The notes beneath the pieces are model-generated. The model searched no databases and had not been told where the DNA came from. It saw nothing but the letters and a program-made list of their open reading frames with translations. A stretch of DNA of 64,000 bases from Photobacterium swingsii. GTDB taxonomy: Bacteria > Pseudomonadota > Gammaproteobacteria > Enterobacterales > Vibrionaceae. The stretch is from the NCBI RefSeq assembly GCF_024346715.1, contig NZ_AP024852.1:1054001-1118000 (forward strand), given 5' to 3'. Shown piece after piece: positions 8,353 through 16,999 of the stretch (position 1 is the stretch's first letter; each line of letters starts with the position of its first letter). The position numbers and the translations under genes were made by a program.

Positions 8353-10083
8353 TTACATGCGCTCTAGGGTTTCGATGCCTAGAAGATCAAGACCTTGTTT
8401 GATCGTTTTCGATGTAAGAAGAGCGAGTTTCAAACGGCTTTGCTTCACATCTTCTTCTGCGTTCAGAATTGGACATGCTTCGTAGAAGCTAGAGAATTTA
8501 CCCGCTAGTTCGAATAGGTAAGTACACATTAGGTGCGGCTGACCTTCACGTGCAACGTTTAATACCGCTTCTTCAAACTGTAGCAGTGTTGATAGTAGTG
8601 CTTGTTCTTTCTCATCGTTGATCACAACAGGGTGAGTTAGGTCTGCAACTTCAACGTTTGCACGCTTGAAGATAGAAGATACACGCGTGTAAGCGTACTG
8701 CATGTATGGTGCAGTGTTACCTTCAAATGCCAGCATGTTGTCCCAATCGAAGATGTAGTCAGTCGTACGGTGCTTAGACAGATCCGCGTACTTAACTGCA
8801 GCCATAGCAACAGTGTTGGCGATAGTCGCTTTTTCTTCTGCATCTAGCTCTGGGTTTTTCTCTTCAATCAGTTTCGCTGCACGTAGCTCTGCTTCATCAA
8901 GCAGATCTGCTAGACGAACTGTGCCGCCTGCACGTGTTTTGAATGGACGACCATCTTTACCTAGCATCATACCGAATGCGTGGTGCTCAAGCGTTACGTT
9001 TTCAGGTAGGTAACCCGCTTTACGTACGATAGACCATGCTTGCATTAGGTGTTGGTGTTGACGAGAGTCGATGAAGTAAAGCACGCGGTCTGCGTTTAGT
9101 TCTTCGTAACGGTATTTTGCACAAGCGATATCGGTTGTGGTGTATAGGAAGCCACCATCACGCTTCTGGATGATCACACCCATAGGCTCGCCGTCTTTGT
9201 TTTTGTATTCATCTAGGAATACAACTTGTGCACCGTCACTTTCTACTGCTAGGCCTTTTTCTTTAAGATCTGCAACAATGCCAGGAAGCATGTGGTTGTA
9301 CATAGACTCACCCATTACGTTATCACGTGTTAGTGATACGTTTAGGCGGTCGTAGTTACGTTGGTTTTGAATCATAGTAACGTCAACCAACTTCTTCCAC
9401 ATTTCAGCACAGTATTCGTCGCCACCTTGTAGTTTTACTACGTAGCCACGTGCGCGTGCTGCGAATTCTTCGTCTTCGTCGTATAGCTTCTTAGATTCAC
9501 GGTAGAAGGCTTCAAGATCGGATAGTTCCATTGAAACTTCACCAGACTCTTTTTGTACACGCTCAAGGTTTGCGATAAGCATACCGAACTGTGTACCCCA
9601 GTCACCGATGTGGTTAGCACGAGTAACATTGTGGCCTAGGAATTCAAGTGTACGAACAACAGCATCACCGATGATTGTTGAACGTAGGTGACCAACGTGC
9701 ATTTCTTTTGCTACGTTTGGTGCAGAGTAGTCAACAACAATGTTTTGCTGTGCTTCAAGTGCAACGCCAATGCGGTCATCTTTTAGTGCTTCTTCTGCAC
9801 GCTCAGCAAGCCATGTTTTGCTTAGGAAAATGTTGATGAAACCTGGGCCAGCAATTTCAACTTTCTCAGCGATGCCATCTAGCTCTAACACATCAATTAC
9901 TTTTTGTGCGAATTCGCGTGGGTTAGTACCCAGTTTTTTCGCAACACCCATAACACCGTTAGCTTGGTAGTCACCAAATTGTGCTTTCGCTGATTGGCGA
10001 ACGGCTGCTGGGCTTCCAGCTGGTGCGCCAGCGGCTTCAAGAGCCTGAGAAACCTTGTCATTAATTAGTGCTTGAATGTTCAC
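8353..10083 (-). CDS. argS: Arginyl-tRNA synthetase
   Basis: Class I aminoacyl-tRNA synthetase charging tRNA-Arg. From the GTG at 10083 the product is 576 aa (E. coli ArgS is 577) and begins VNIQALIND, as in the family. That GTG has AAGGAT at ideal spacing; the longer frame opens with TTG at 10098 and is rejected. Features: N-terminal tRNA-recognition domain (about 1-95), HIGH-type motif in [10 protein letters not shown] (about 125-134), and DALR-type anticodon-binding C-terminus. As usual for ArgS, no canonical KMSKS is seen. Divergent from yecM, as in E. coli. Confidence 0.97.
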   Translation of the reverse strand: MNIQALINDKVSQALEAAGAPAGSPAAVRQSAKAQFGDYQANGVMGVAKKLGTNPREFAQKVIDVLELDGIAEKVEIAGPGFINIFLSKTWLAERAEEALKDDRIGVALEAQQNIVVDYSAPNVAKEMHVGHLRSTIIGDAVVRTLEFLGHNVTRANHIGDWGTQFGMLIANLERVQKESGEVSMELSDLEAFYRESKKLYDEDEEFAARARGYVVKLQGGDEYCAEMWKKLVDVTMIQNQRNYDRLNVSLTRDNVMGESMYNHMLPGIVADLKEKGLAVESDGAQVVFLDEYKNKDGEPMGVIIQKRDGGFLYTTTDIACAKYRYEELNADRVLYFIDSRQHQHLMQAWSIVRKAGYLPENVTLEHHAFGMMLGKDGRPFKTRAGGTVRLADLLDEAELRAAKLIEEKNPELDAEEKATIANTVAMAAVKYADLSKHRTTDYIFDWDNMLAFEGNTAPYMQYAYTRVSSIFKRANVEVADLTHPVVINDEKEQALLSTLLQFEEAVLNVAREGQPHLMCTYLFELAGKFSSFYEACPILNAEEDVKQSRLKLALLTSKTIKQGLDLLGIETLERM

Positions 10084-10500
10084 GCGCTTATCCTTCAAAT
10101 CGTTTGGACGCCAGATACCGATAATCTAGCGTTGCAAGAACGTCACTGTGCTCGAGATCATAAACCGTCAAAAATAGTCACGACACCGAATACAAAGGGT
10201 TAATATCCCTAGGGAATTGGCTTGCGTGAGTATTTTTGACGGGCTAGTGTTGCTTTCAGAAAAGAAAGTCTGCGAACACAGATTCTTAATACCCTAATAA
10301 TACCCACAAATTGAGGTGTTTTGGCAACCCATAAAGTGTATTGTTTGCGATTTTTTTTTCGCTTTGAGCGCAGGGTGAAAATTATGCACCAAGTAAGACA
10401 GAATAAGGTCTGTAGCGGTAAAGGTTATCCTTTCGTCTATCGTTAAAACATGGATAATTATGCGCTTGCTAATAAATATAAAAACAACGGGAGAAAAAAC
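10084..10500. promoter_or_regulatory. argS/yecM divergent intergenic region with long inverted repeat
   Basis: 417 bp without a gene. It contains a 12-bp perfect inverted repeat, CCGTCAAAAATA (10165-10176) and TATTTTTGACGG (10231-10242), and within the spacer the palindrome TCCCTAGGGA (10206-10215). In an argS transcript starting upstream, these would fold into a long stem in the 5' leader. A short in-frame extension of yecM (10450-10500) is not used, because the good Shine-Dalgarno is at 10489-10495. Confidence 0.55.
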
Positions 10501-11085
10501 ATGCAAAAGCTCTTTGATGCGGGGTTGCACCCTGAGCAAATGTTGGCACAGCTGCCTGCGTTCATGCGCAAGATTTCGGATTTATCGTTGGCTTTAGGCA
10601 TCGATTTGTCACCGTATCAAGCTGACCATATTGCGTTGCGTGTTAACGATGCGGAACTGGCGAAAGCATTGCATCAAGCTTGGCTAGCTTACGGCGAAGA
10701 ATGGTCTAATAACGAAATTAATGGTCGCCCTATTGTCGTTATTGGCTTTGCTAAGCCATTAGAGGTTGCAGGCTGGACAATTGAAGCGCTTGAATTGCCT
10801 TATCCAAGTGACAAAGTTTATCCACAGCAGGGGTGGGAGCACGTTGAATTCGTTATTCCGTCGAGTGTGTCGACAACGGATGAATTAAAAGCATCGTTAG
10901 ATCAGCAATTACCATCATTGGCTTGGGATGCATTAACGGAACAGGGCATTAAGGTGAAAGCGAGCTCGCCATCAGGTGAGCACGAGCGTTTAGCTAACCC
11001 TACCTATGCATTTAAGCAAGGTAATATCTGTATTAAGCTTCACCCTTGTAGTTTAAAAGCGGTTATTGACAGTGAGTCTGAATAA
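10501..11085 (+). CDS. yecM: YecM family protein (VOC-like fold)
   Basis: 194-aa cytoplasmic protein of the YecM family, whose fold resembles the metal-binding vicinal-oxygen-chelate enzymes; its reaction is unknown. Visible are H47 in the QADHIALRV segment, the WEHVEFVIP strand and the closing KQGNICIKLHP, spaced as in VOC-type metal sites. The ATG at 10501 follows GGGAGA at 8-nt spacing. The yecM-argS neighbourhood is conserved with E. coli. Confidence 0.87.
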   Translation: MQKLFDAGLHPEQMLAQLPAFMRKISDLSLALGIDLSPYQADHIALRVNDAELAKALHQAWLAYGEEWSNNEINGRPIVVIGFAKPLEVAGWTIEALELPYPSDKVYPQQGWEHVEFVIPSSVSTTDELKASLDQQLPSLAWDALTEQGIKVKASSPSGEHERLANPTYAFKQGNICIKLHPCSLKAVIDSESE

Positions 11086-11102
11086 TCGCTAGTACAGATA
11101 AG

Positions 11103-11129
11103 AAAGGCGTACAGAGCAGTACGCCTTTT
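11103..11129. terminator. Terminator between yecM and purU
   Basis: 10-bp stem AAAGGCGTAC/GTACGCCTTT (11103-11112 and 11119-11128) with a 6-nt loop and short T tract, between convergent genes. Confidence 0.75.
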
Positions 11130-11178
11130 GTGTATTTGCAGCCAATGTTGTTTAGCGGGGATGCTTTATAAGGGGCTG

Positions 11179-12012
11179 TTACAGAATGACAGTTCGATTT
11201 CCCAGAACAAAGACCCGATCGTCTAGTACTAACCCTAACGCCTTACTTAATACTGATTTTTCAACGTCACGACCTGAGCGTGCCATGTCATCGGCACTGA
11301 AATTGTGATCAACAGGGATGACATTTTGGGTAATGATAGGCCCTTCATCGAGATCGTTTGTCACAAAGTGAGCCGTTGCCCCAATAATTTTCACACCTCG
11401 TTCATACGCTTGTAAGTAGGGTTTGGCACCAATAAAAGCAGGTAAAAAACTGTGATGGATATTGATGATTTTATGGGGGAGGGCTGCTACGAAATCTGGT
11501 GTGAGAATACGCATGTATTTTGCGAGTACAACGTAATCGGGCTGGTATTGATTAATCACCTTCAAAAGTGCGGTTTCGTGTTCTTCTCGGCTGATACCTT
11601 CGTGGCTAATGTAATGAAACGGAATATCAAATTTCTCCGTTAGCCCCTGTAAGCTGTCGTAATTACTAACCACGGCGGTAATGTCCACATCCAAACTGCC
11701 ATCGAAGGCTTTTACTAAGATATCGCCCAAGCAATGTGCCTCTTTGGTGACCATAATAACGATGCGCTTACGCGCTGAACTGATCAACTGGCGGTGGCTG
11801 CCTTGCGGTAGAGCGTGGTCAAGATCGAGTAAGAAGGTCTCATCATTGAATACCCCCTCTAATTCTGTGCGCATAAAGAACTGGCGATTTGGGTTATCAA
11901 CAAATTCATTATTGTGAATAATATTCAGTTGATGCTTGTAACAAATATTGGTGATTTTCGATATTAGGCCGACAGCATCTGGGCAGTCGGTGAGTAACGT
12001 CTTCTTTTCCAT
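11179..12012 (-). CDS. purU: Formyltetrahydrofolate deformylase
   Basis: Hydrolyses 10-formyl-THF to formate and THF, balancing one-carbon pools and feeding PurT. 277 aa (E. coli 280). N-terminal ACT domain at about 5-80 (TDCPDAVGLISKIT). C-terminal formyltransferase fold carries the catalytic Asn-His-Asp set: NIHHSFLP (Asn and His) and the Asp in NDLDEGP. Start ATG at 12012 is preceded by GGAAG. Divergent from yoaA. Confidence 0.95.
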   Translation of the reverse strand: MEKKTLLTDCPDAVGLISKITNICYKHQLNIIHNNEFVDNPNRQFFMRTELEGVFNDETFLLDLDHALPQGSHRQLISSARKRIVIMVTKEAHCLGDILVKAFDGSLDVDITAVVSNYDSLQGLTEKFDIPFHYISHEGISREEHETALLKVINQYQPDYVVLAKYMRILTPDFVAALPHKIINIHHSFLPAFIGAKPYLQAYERGVKIIGATAHFVTNDLDEGPIITQNVIPVDHNFSADDMARSGRDVEKSVLSKALGLVLDDRVFVLGNRTVIL

Positions 12013-12172
12013 TGTCTTCCTTGAATATTTATTTTAATAATCCTCTCTCTTTATTACTCGCTATTGTGTGTATGGTCAAAGGCTTTCCACTTCTATCGTA
12101 TCGTGCTGAAACCCTATTTGCGTAATTAATCGTGGTCGCATGCGGTGAATATTGGCATAATGGCGCGTTATC

Positions 12173-12192
12173 TACTGTATAAATAACCAATA
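12173..12192. promoter_or_regulatory. Candidate LexA box at yoaA
   Basis: The 20-mer starting TACTGTATAAATAACC matches the LexA consensus at 16 of 20 positions (CTG-N10-CAA instead of CAG). It ends two bases before the yoaA ATG, so any promoter overlapping it would give an almost leaderless message. YoaA is a DNA-repair helicase, which makes SOS control reasonable. Confidence 0.5.
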
Positions 12193-12194
12193 CT

Positions 12195-14132
12195 ATGATT
12201 GAGAAGTTTTTTGCTGCAGGCGGCGCGTTAGACAAGGCGATCCCTGGTTTTCAGGCACGCCAACCTCAAATTGATATGGCAAAAGCGGTCGACAGTGCTA
12301 TCAATGAGCAAACTCAGCTAGTGGTCGAAGCTGGAACGGGCACAGGTAAAACATTTGCCTATGTGGTTCCAGCTCTAGTCCGAGGCAAAAAAACCATCAT
12401 AAGTACAGGCTCTAAGAACTTACAGGAACAGCTTTTTCACCGTGATTTGCCGCTTATGGCCGACGCGTTAGGGTTTACTGGGCGTGTTTCTTTACTGAAA
12501 GGGCGAAGCAACTACCTTTGCCATGATCGCCTAAGCCGCCAGATCACCGAAAGCCATGGTCAGTATGCGGATCCTACCTTGCTTACCCAGCTTGTGAAGA
12601 TTCGCACTTGGTCATCTGCCACAAAAACCGGCGACTTAGGTGAATGTGAAACCATTGCCGAAGATAGCCCGGTGATCCCTATGATCACTTCTAATAACGA
12701 TAACTGCTTAGGACGAGAGTGTCCTTCATACGATGATTGCTTCGTAGTAAGAGCTCGCCGTAAAGCCATGGAAGCTGATGTCGTGGTGGTGAACCATCAC
12801 TTATTCCTTGCTGATTTAGCGATTAAAGAAACGGGCTTTGGTGAACTGATCCCTGAAGCGGAAGTGTTCATTTTTGATGAAGCCCACCAAATGCCTGACA
12901 TTGCCAGCCAGTATTTTGGTCAGAGTTTATCGAGCCGTCAGCTGCAAGAACTCGCCAAAGATATTGAAATTGGTTATCGCACAGAAGCTAAAGACATGCG
13001 TCAATTGCAAAAAATGGCGGATCGTTTATCTCAGGCGGCAGCGGAAATGCGCATTGTGCTTGGGGAACCCGGTTTCCGTGGTAACTGGCGTGATGCGTCA
13101 AGTAACCCCGCAATTCAACGTGAATTAGTTCGCTTGAGTGATGCATTAGAGCTGGCGCATGAAGTGTTAAAGTTGGCGTTAGGGCGAAGCCAATTATTGG
13201 ATGCCGCCTTTGAGCGAGCAACGTTGTTAAAAGCACGGTTAGAGCGTTTGGCCGATACCTCGATCACGGGTTATTCCTATTGGTATGAGTGTACCCCGCG
13301 TCATTTTAGTTTGAATATTACACCGCTATCGGTTGCTGATAAGTTTCGTGAGCAAATGCAGCAACAGCAAGGGGCGTGGATTTTCACTTCTGCGACTCTA
13401 GCCGTTGATGATGATTTTGGTCACTTTAGCCACCGTTTGGGGCTAGAACCGAAACAGCAATTTTCGTTAGAAAGCCCCTTTGATTATGCATCGCAAGCGT
13501 TACTCTGTGTCCCTCGATTCTTACCTGAGCCGAATAGCTTTGGTATTGCCGATAAGCTGGTGGAAATGCTTGCGCCGATTATTGAGCATAACCAAGGGCG
13601 TTGTTTCTTTTTATGTACCTCTCACCAAATGGTACGAGACTTAGCGGAAGGCTTTAGAGCAGTATTAGATATTCCCGTTCTTGTTCAGGGAGAAACGACC
13701 AAGCAGCGCTTATTAGCGGAATACTTGGAGCGAGGGAACGCGTTATTGGTCGCTACAGGCGCATTTTGGGAGGGAATTGATGTTAGAGGGCAAGCCCTTA
13801 GCTGTGTTATTATCGACAAATTGCCTTTTACTGCACCGGATGATCCGTTGCTAAAAGCGCGTATTGAAGATTGCCGTTTACGTGGCGGCGATCCTTTTGC
13901 GCAGGTCCAAATTCCTGATGCTGTTATCACCTTGAAACAAGGGGTGGGGCGCCTAATCCGCGATAAGAAGGATAAGGGGGTCTTAGTTATTTGTGACAAC
14001 CGATTAGTTACCCGCCCGTATGGCGCGGTATTTTTACGAAGTCTACCGTCAATCCCGCGTACGCGCGATGTGGCTGGCGTTGGGCAGTTCCTGAGTGCAA
14101 TCAACGATCTTGATTGTACCGAAGTTAAGTAA
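12195..14132 (+). CDS. yoaA: ATP-dependent DNA helicase YoaA (DinG/XPD family)
   Basis: Iron-sulfur superfamily 2 helicase that in E. coli partners with HolC to clear blocked replication ends. 645 aa. Walker A is AGTGTGKT (46-53). The four cysteines expected to hold a [4Fe-4S] cluster are C109, C171, C176 and C182. The DEAH box is at 228-231. The helicase C domain covers about 470-640, with the late motif QGVGRLIR. The start MIEKFF matches family N-termini, yet no Shine-Dalgarno is visible before 12195. tsaB follows after 20 nt, as in E. coli. Confidence 0.95.
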   Translation: MIEKFFAAGGALDKAIPGFQARQPQIDMAKAVDSAINEQTQLVVEAGTGTGKTFAYVVPALVRGKKTIISTGSKNLQEQLFHRDLPLMADALGFTGRVSLLKGRSNYLCHDRLSRQITESHGQYADPTLLTQLVKIRTWSSATKTGDLGECETIAEDSPVIPMITSNNDNCLGRECPSYDDCFVVRARRKAMEADVVVVNHHLFLADLAIKETGFGELIPEAEVFIFDEAHQMPDIASQYFGQSLSSRQLQELAKDIEIGYRTEAKDMRQLQKMADRLSQAAAEMRIVLGEPGFRGNWRDASSNPAIQRELVRLSDALELAHEVLKLALGRSQLLDAAFERATLLKARLERLADTSITGYSYWYECTPRHFSLNITPLSVADKFREQMQQQQGAWIFTSATLAVDDDFGHFSHRLGLEPKQQFSLESPFDYASQALLCVPRFLPEPNSFGIADKLVEMLAPIIEHNQGRCFFLCTSHQMVRDLAEGFRAVLDIPVLVQGETTKQRLLAEYLERGNALLVATGAFWEGIDVRGQALSCVIIDKLPFTAPDDPLLKARIEDCRLRGGDPFAQVQIPDAVITLKQGVGRLIRDKKDKGVLVICDNRLVTRPYGAVFLRSLPSIPRTRDVAGVGQFLSAINDLDCTEVK

Positions 14133-14152
14133 TTTAGCATTCAGAGGCTTGA

Positions 14153-14854
14153 ATGAGCACCAAAATCCTAGCGGTTGATACCGCAACCGAGAACTGTTCT
14201 GTTGCCCTTATGGTGGGTGATGAGGTGATTTCACGTTGTGAATATGCACCGCGTGAGCACACCACAAAAATCTTACCTATGGTTGACGAAGTGTTAGCTG
14301 AAGGTGGCGTTACGCTTAAGCAGCTTGATGCCCTCGCATTTGGCCGTGGCCCTGGTAGTTTTACTGGCGTACGTATCGGTATTGGTATCGCCCAAGGGTT
14401 AGCGTTTGGCGCAGATTTACCTATGGTCGGTGTCTCGACATTGGCTGCAATGGCGCAAGGCACTTACCGTACTCATCAAGCTGAGCGTGTACTGACTGCC
14501 ATTGACGCGCGTATGGGTGAATTGTACTGGGGGCAATATGCTCGCCAAGCGAATGGTGACTGGTTGGTACAAGGCAATGAGCTGGTGATTGCTCCGGCTG
14601 ATTTATTGGCTAACTTTGAGTCTCAAAAAGGCACGTGGTTAACGGCAGGTACAGGTTGGGCGGAATATGCTGAACCTCTAGCGCAGTTAGATGTCGAAAC
14701 TGAACAAGGCACAATCTTGTATCCTGACTCTCAAGATATGGTTGTGTTGGCGAATTTTGCCTTTGCACGTGGTGAAGCTGTGGAAGCGGAACATGCGAGC
14801 CCAGTGTATCTTCGTGATAAAGTAACGTGGAAAAAACTACCGGGTCGTGAGTAA
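14153..14854 (+). CDS. tsaB: tRNA threonylcarbamoyladenosine biosynthesis protein TsaB
   Basis: Essential partner of TsaD and TsaE in making t6A at position 37 of ANN-decoding tRNAs. 233 aa with an ASKHA-type N-terminal domain: [15 protein letters not shown] (about 4-18), the EHT motif near residue 35 ([10 protein letters not shown]), and [14 protein letters not shown] (about 65-78), the most conserved block of the family. AGAGG sits 5 nt before the ATG. Part of a rightward run with yoaA and slp, the order known from E. coli. Confidence 0.95.
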   Translation: MSTKILAVDTATENCSVALMVGDEVISRCEYAPREHTTKILPMVDEVLAEGGVTLKQLDALAFGRGPGSFTGVRIGIGIAQGLAFGADLPMVGVSTLAAMAQGTYRTHQAERVLTAIDARMGELYWGQYARQANGDWLVQGNELVIAPADLLANFESQKGTWLTAGTGWAEYAEPLAQLDVETEQGTILYPDSQDMVVLANFAFARGEAVEAEHASPVYLRDKVTWKKLPGRE

Positions 14855-14888
14855 TCACGACTAGCAAGCGAGGGATAACTCTACAGCT

Positions 14889-15191
14889 ATGGTTTCTATT
14901 CATCGTTTACCGCCATCGATAAACCCGCAGCAGAAGCCGCGGGTTTCAAAAACACCTACCTCACAGCCAGCAACTGAACCAACGGCAGTATCCAAAGCCG
15001 TCGCCAAAGGTGTGGCACCATCGGTCTCATCTGCTGAGCAGTCAGCGTTGATCCAAGAAGCGCATAGCCACATCCAATATGACCAGCCTGATGGCAAACA
15101 CCGTGATGCAGTGTCATCGTATTTGAATGTCATGCATCAAAATAAACGCGATGAGCTTTCAGCCATGATAGGCGTCGACATCTATGCCTAA
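14889..15191 (+). CDS. Small hypothetical protein, Pro/Ser/Ala-rich
   Basis: 100 aa, no signal peptide or membrane segment. Residues 1-50 are low-complexity and rich in P, S, A, K and Q. Residues 48-100 look folded and charged (EQSALIQEAHSH, then YLNVMHQNKRDELS). It lies 34 nt after tsaB and 85 nt before slp on the same strand with no terminator on either side. The competing minus-strand frame over 14900-15133 has no support. I do not recognise a family; the position suggests a lineage-specific gene carried in the tsaB operon. Confidence 0.65.
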   Translation: MVSIHRLPPSINPQQKPRVSKTPTSQPATEPTAVSKAVAKGVAPSVSSAEQSALIQEAHSHIQYDQPDGKHRDAVSSYLNVMHQNKRDELSAMIGVDIYA

Positions 15192-15276
15192 TTTAGCCTA
15201 AAGCCAAGTAATCGTTTGCTTAAATTTAGGTGTTGTAATGATGAGCGTATAATGAACAATTGTTATGGAGAAACGC

Positions 15277-15825
15277 ATGTTTAAAAAGCTATTTCTTGGG
15301 GGAGTCTTGTTCTTTATGGTAGGCTGCGCGAGCTTGCCTGAGACATTAAAAACGCAAACTGAAGATCCTATTATGGATCTTGTGAGCATCATAGATGATC
15401 CTGAGGGTGCACAAGGGCAAGAGGTTCGTTTAGGCGGTATTATTGCCTCGATAACCAATGAAAAAGAACGCACGCGTTTAGAAATAGCGAGTTTACCTTT
15501 GACCTCTGATGGTCGCCCACGAATAGACTCAAAGCCTGTTGGACGCTTCGTTGCTTATGTACCTGGCTTTCTTGAGCCATTGGAATATGCCCCTGATCGT
15601 TTAGTGACGGTTGTTGGTCGCTTGACGGGTAAGGAAGAGGGAAAAGTCGGCGAGCATGAATATGTGTTTCCTGTTGTAGATGCAACGGGTAATCAAATTT
15701 GGCGAGTAAAACAAGAAATCCGTATGGATGATTTTGATTCGTACCATAGCTGCTTTGGTTCACGTTGTTCGTACTTTGGTTTTGGGACCACGCGTGGTGA
15801 GGTATATCACCGTGTAACCAAATAG
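15277..15825 (+). CDS. Slp/YeaY family outer-membrane lipoprotein
   Basis: 182 aa with an N-terminal signal and lipobox FMVGC (Cys at about residue 17), so lipid-anchored, probably in the outer membrane. The body matches the Slp family (starvation-inducible lipoproteins), with an all-beta stretch QGQEVRLGGIIASITN and later GRLTGKEEGKVGEHEY. The C-terminus is Tyr/Ser-rich. Start at 15277 is chosen because GGAGA lies 6 nt upstream; a longer frame opens at 15265. In E. coli the equivalent slot between tsaB and fadD is yeaY. Function is structural or unknown. Confidence 0.88.
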   Translation: MFKKLFLGGVLFFMVGCASLPETLKTQTEDPIMDLVSIIDDPEGAQGQEVRLGGIIASITNEKERTRLEIASLPLTSDGRPRIDSKPVGRFVAYVPGFLEPLEYAPDRLVTVVGRLTGKEEGKVGEHEYVFPVVDATGNQIWRVKQEIRMDDFDSYHSCFGSRCSYFGFGTTRGEVYHRVTK

Positions 15826-15854
15826 CATTGAAGCTGTTTGATTCGAGAAAGATA

Positions 15855-16727
15855 ATGAAAGAAACGGCTTTTCAGCTTGCAGAGCGTCAGCTCGCAGCCC
15901 TAACAGTGGCTAAGACGGATGCTGAAAAGCCGATAATGTTAATGCTTCATGGTTGGCAAGATAATGCCGCCAGCTTTAGCCACCTATTTCCGCAGTTGCA
16001 AGACCACTATCGCCTCTATGCGCTAGATTGGCCGGGACACGGTTATTCAGAGCGAAGAGATGCCGATAACTATTATCACTTCTTTGATTATGTCGATGAT
16101 TTACACCAAGTTGTATTGCAGTTAAATACCAATAAGGTGTACGTGGTCGGGCATTCATTAGGCGCGTTAGTGGCTTCTACTTATGCTGCCGCTTTTCCTG
16201 AGAACGTTTTAGGTCTAGTGCTTATTGAAGGTTTATCACCTTTATATGAAGCACCTGAGAATACAGCGCAACGGTTACGTCAAGGGATCTTAAGTCGTCA
16301 GCGTTATCGTCAACGAAGCCAACGTAAACCACGTCGTAAAATGGTGTCATTTGAGCAAGCGTTGATGTTGCGTTGTCAGGTTAATCAACTGGATGAGGCG
16401 TTATTACGGCCTATCGTTAAGCGCGGGGTAGAGTACATAGAGGGTGGATACTATTGGCGGCACGATGAGCGCTTGCGGTGTGATTCTTTATACCGAATAG
16501 CACAAGAGCATGCACAAGCAACTATGTCGGCGATAGCGTGTCCGGTTTTGTCTATTGTGGGTGAGCACGGTTTTCCGCGCCTACAACAGAGAGCACCGGA
16601 ATTAGGTTGGGTGAAAAATATTCAACAACAGCGAGTGGAAGGGGGGCATCATTGTCACCTTGAAAGTCCACAAGCGGTTTGTGATTCAATAGTGGCGTTT
16701 ACGTCAAAAATTGACATTCAGTCCTAA
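15855..16727 (+). CDS. Alpha/beta hydrolase
   Basis: 290-aa alpha/beta-fold hydrolase, cytoplasmic. Oxyanion region LMLHGWQDNAASF (about 29-41), nucleophile elbow GHSLGA (Ser at about residue 107), an acid in the IVGEHG region and a late His in EGGHHCHLE (about 265-273) make a credible Ser-Asp/Glu-His triad. A basic insert with many Arg and Lys sits in the cap region. Substrate unknown. The ATG at 15855 with GAGAAAG upstream is favoured over the TTG at 15828, 2 nt after the lipoprotein gene. Lies directly before fadD, so an acyl-ester substrate is possible but unproven. Confidence 0.82.
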   Translation: MKETAFQLAERQLAALTVAKTDAEKPIMLMLHGWQDNAASFSHLFPQLQDHYRLYALDWPGHGYSERRDADNYYHFFDYVDDLHQVVLQLNTNKVYVVGHSLGALVASTYAAAFPENVLGLVLIEGLSPLYEAPENTAQRLRQGILSRQRYRQRSQRKPRRKMVSFEQALMLRCQVNQLDEALLRPIVKRGVEYIEGGYYWRHDERLRCDSLYRIAQEHAQATMSAIACPVLSIVGEHGFPRLQQRAPELGWVKNIQQQRVEGGHHCHLESPQAVCDSIVAFTSKIDIQS

Positions 16728-16999
16728 TCAGTAAGTGTTAATTATATGTTAGTTATGCTGTAATGTGATTATAAAGCATTGTTTGAATTATACTTATGCC
16801 CGTAGTTCTATGGTCATGATGTTGTTCTGGAAGAATAACTCAGCGTCGAATCCTACTTTGTCATCAGCGTGCTGGAGATAGAATCTAGGGATGAACGACG
16901 AGTCAATTACCTCACACCATGAACAGAGCCGTGTGGAATAGATAGTTTCTTTAACAGCAAATTCAATAGGCATCATCGCCAAGAAACAGGAGAGTGCAA

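Noticed and set aside
8353-10098. TTG start for argS at 10098
   Set aside because: The Shine-Dalgarno AAGGAT would lie inside that reading frame; the GTG at 10083 matches the family start and length.
16794-16982. 62-aa minus frame upstream of fadD
   Set aside because: No ribosome site, no recognisable family, and it occupies the fadD promoter region on the opposite strand. Not supported, though not excluded.
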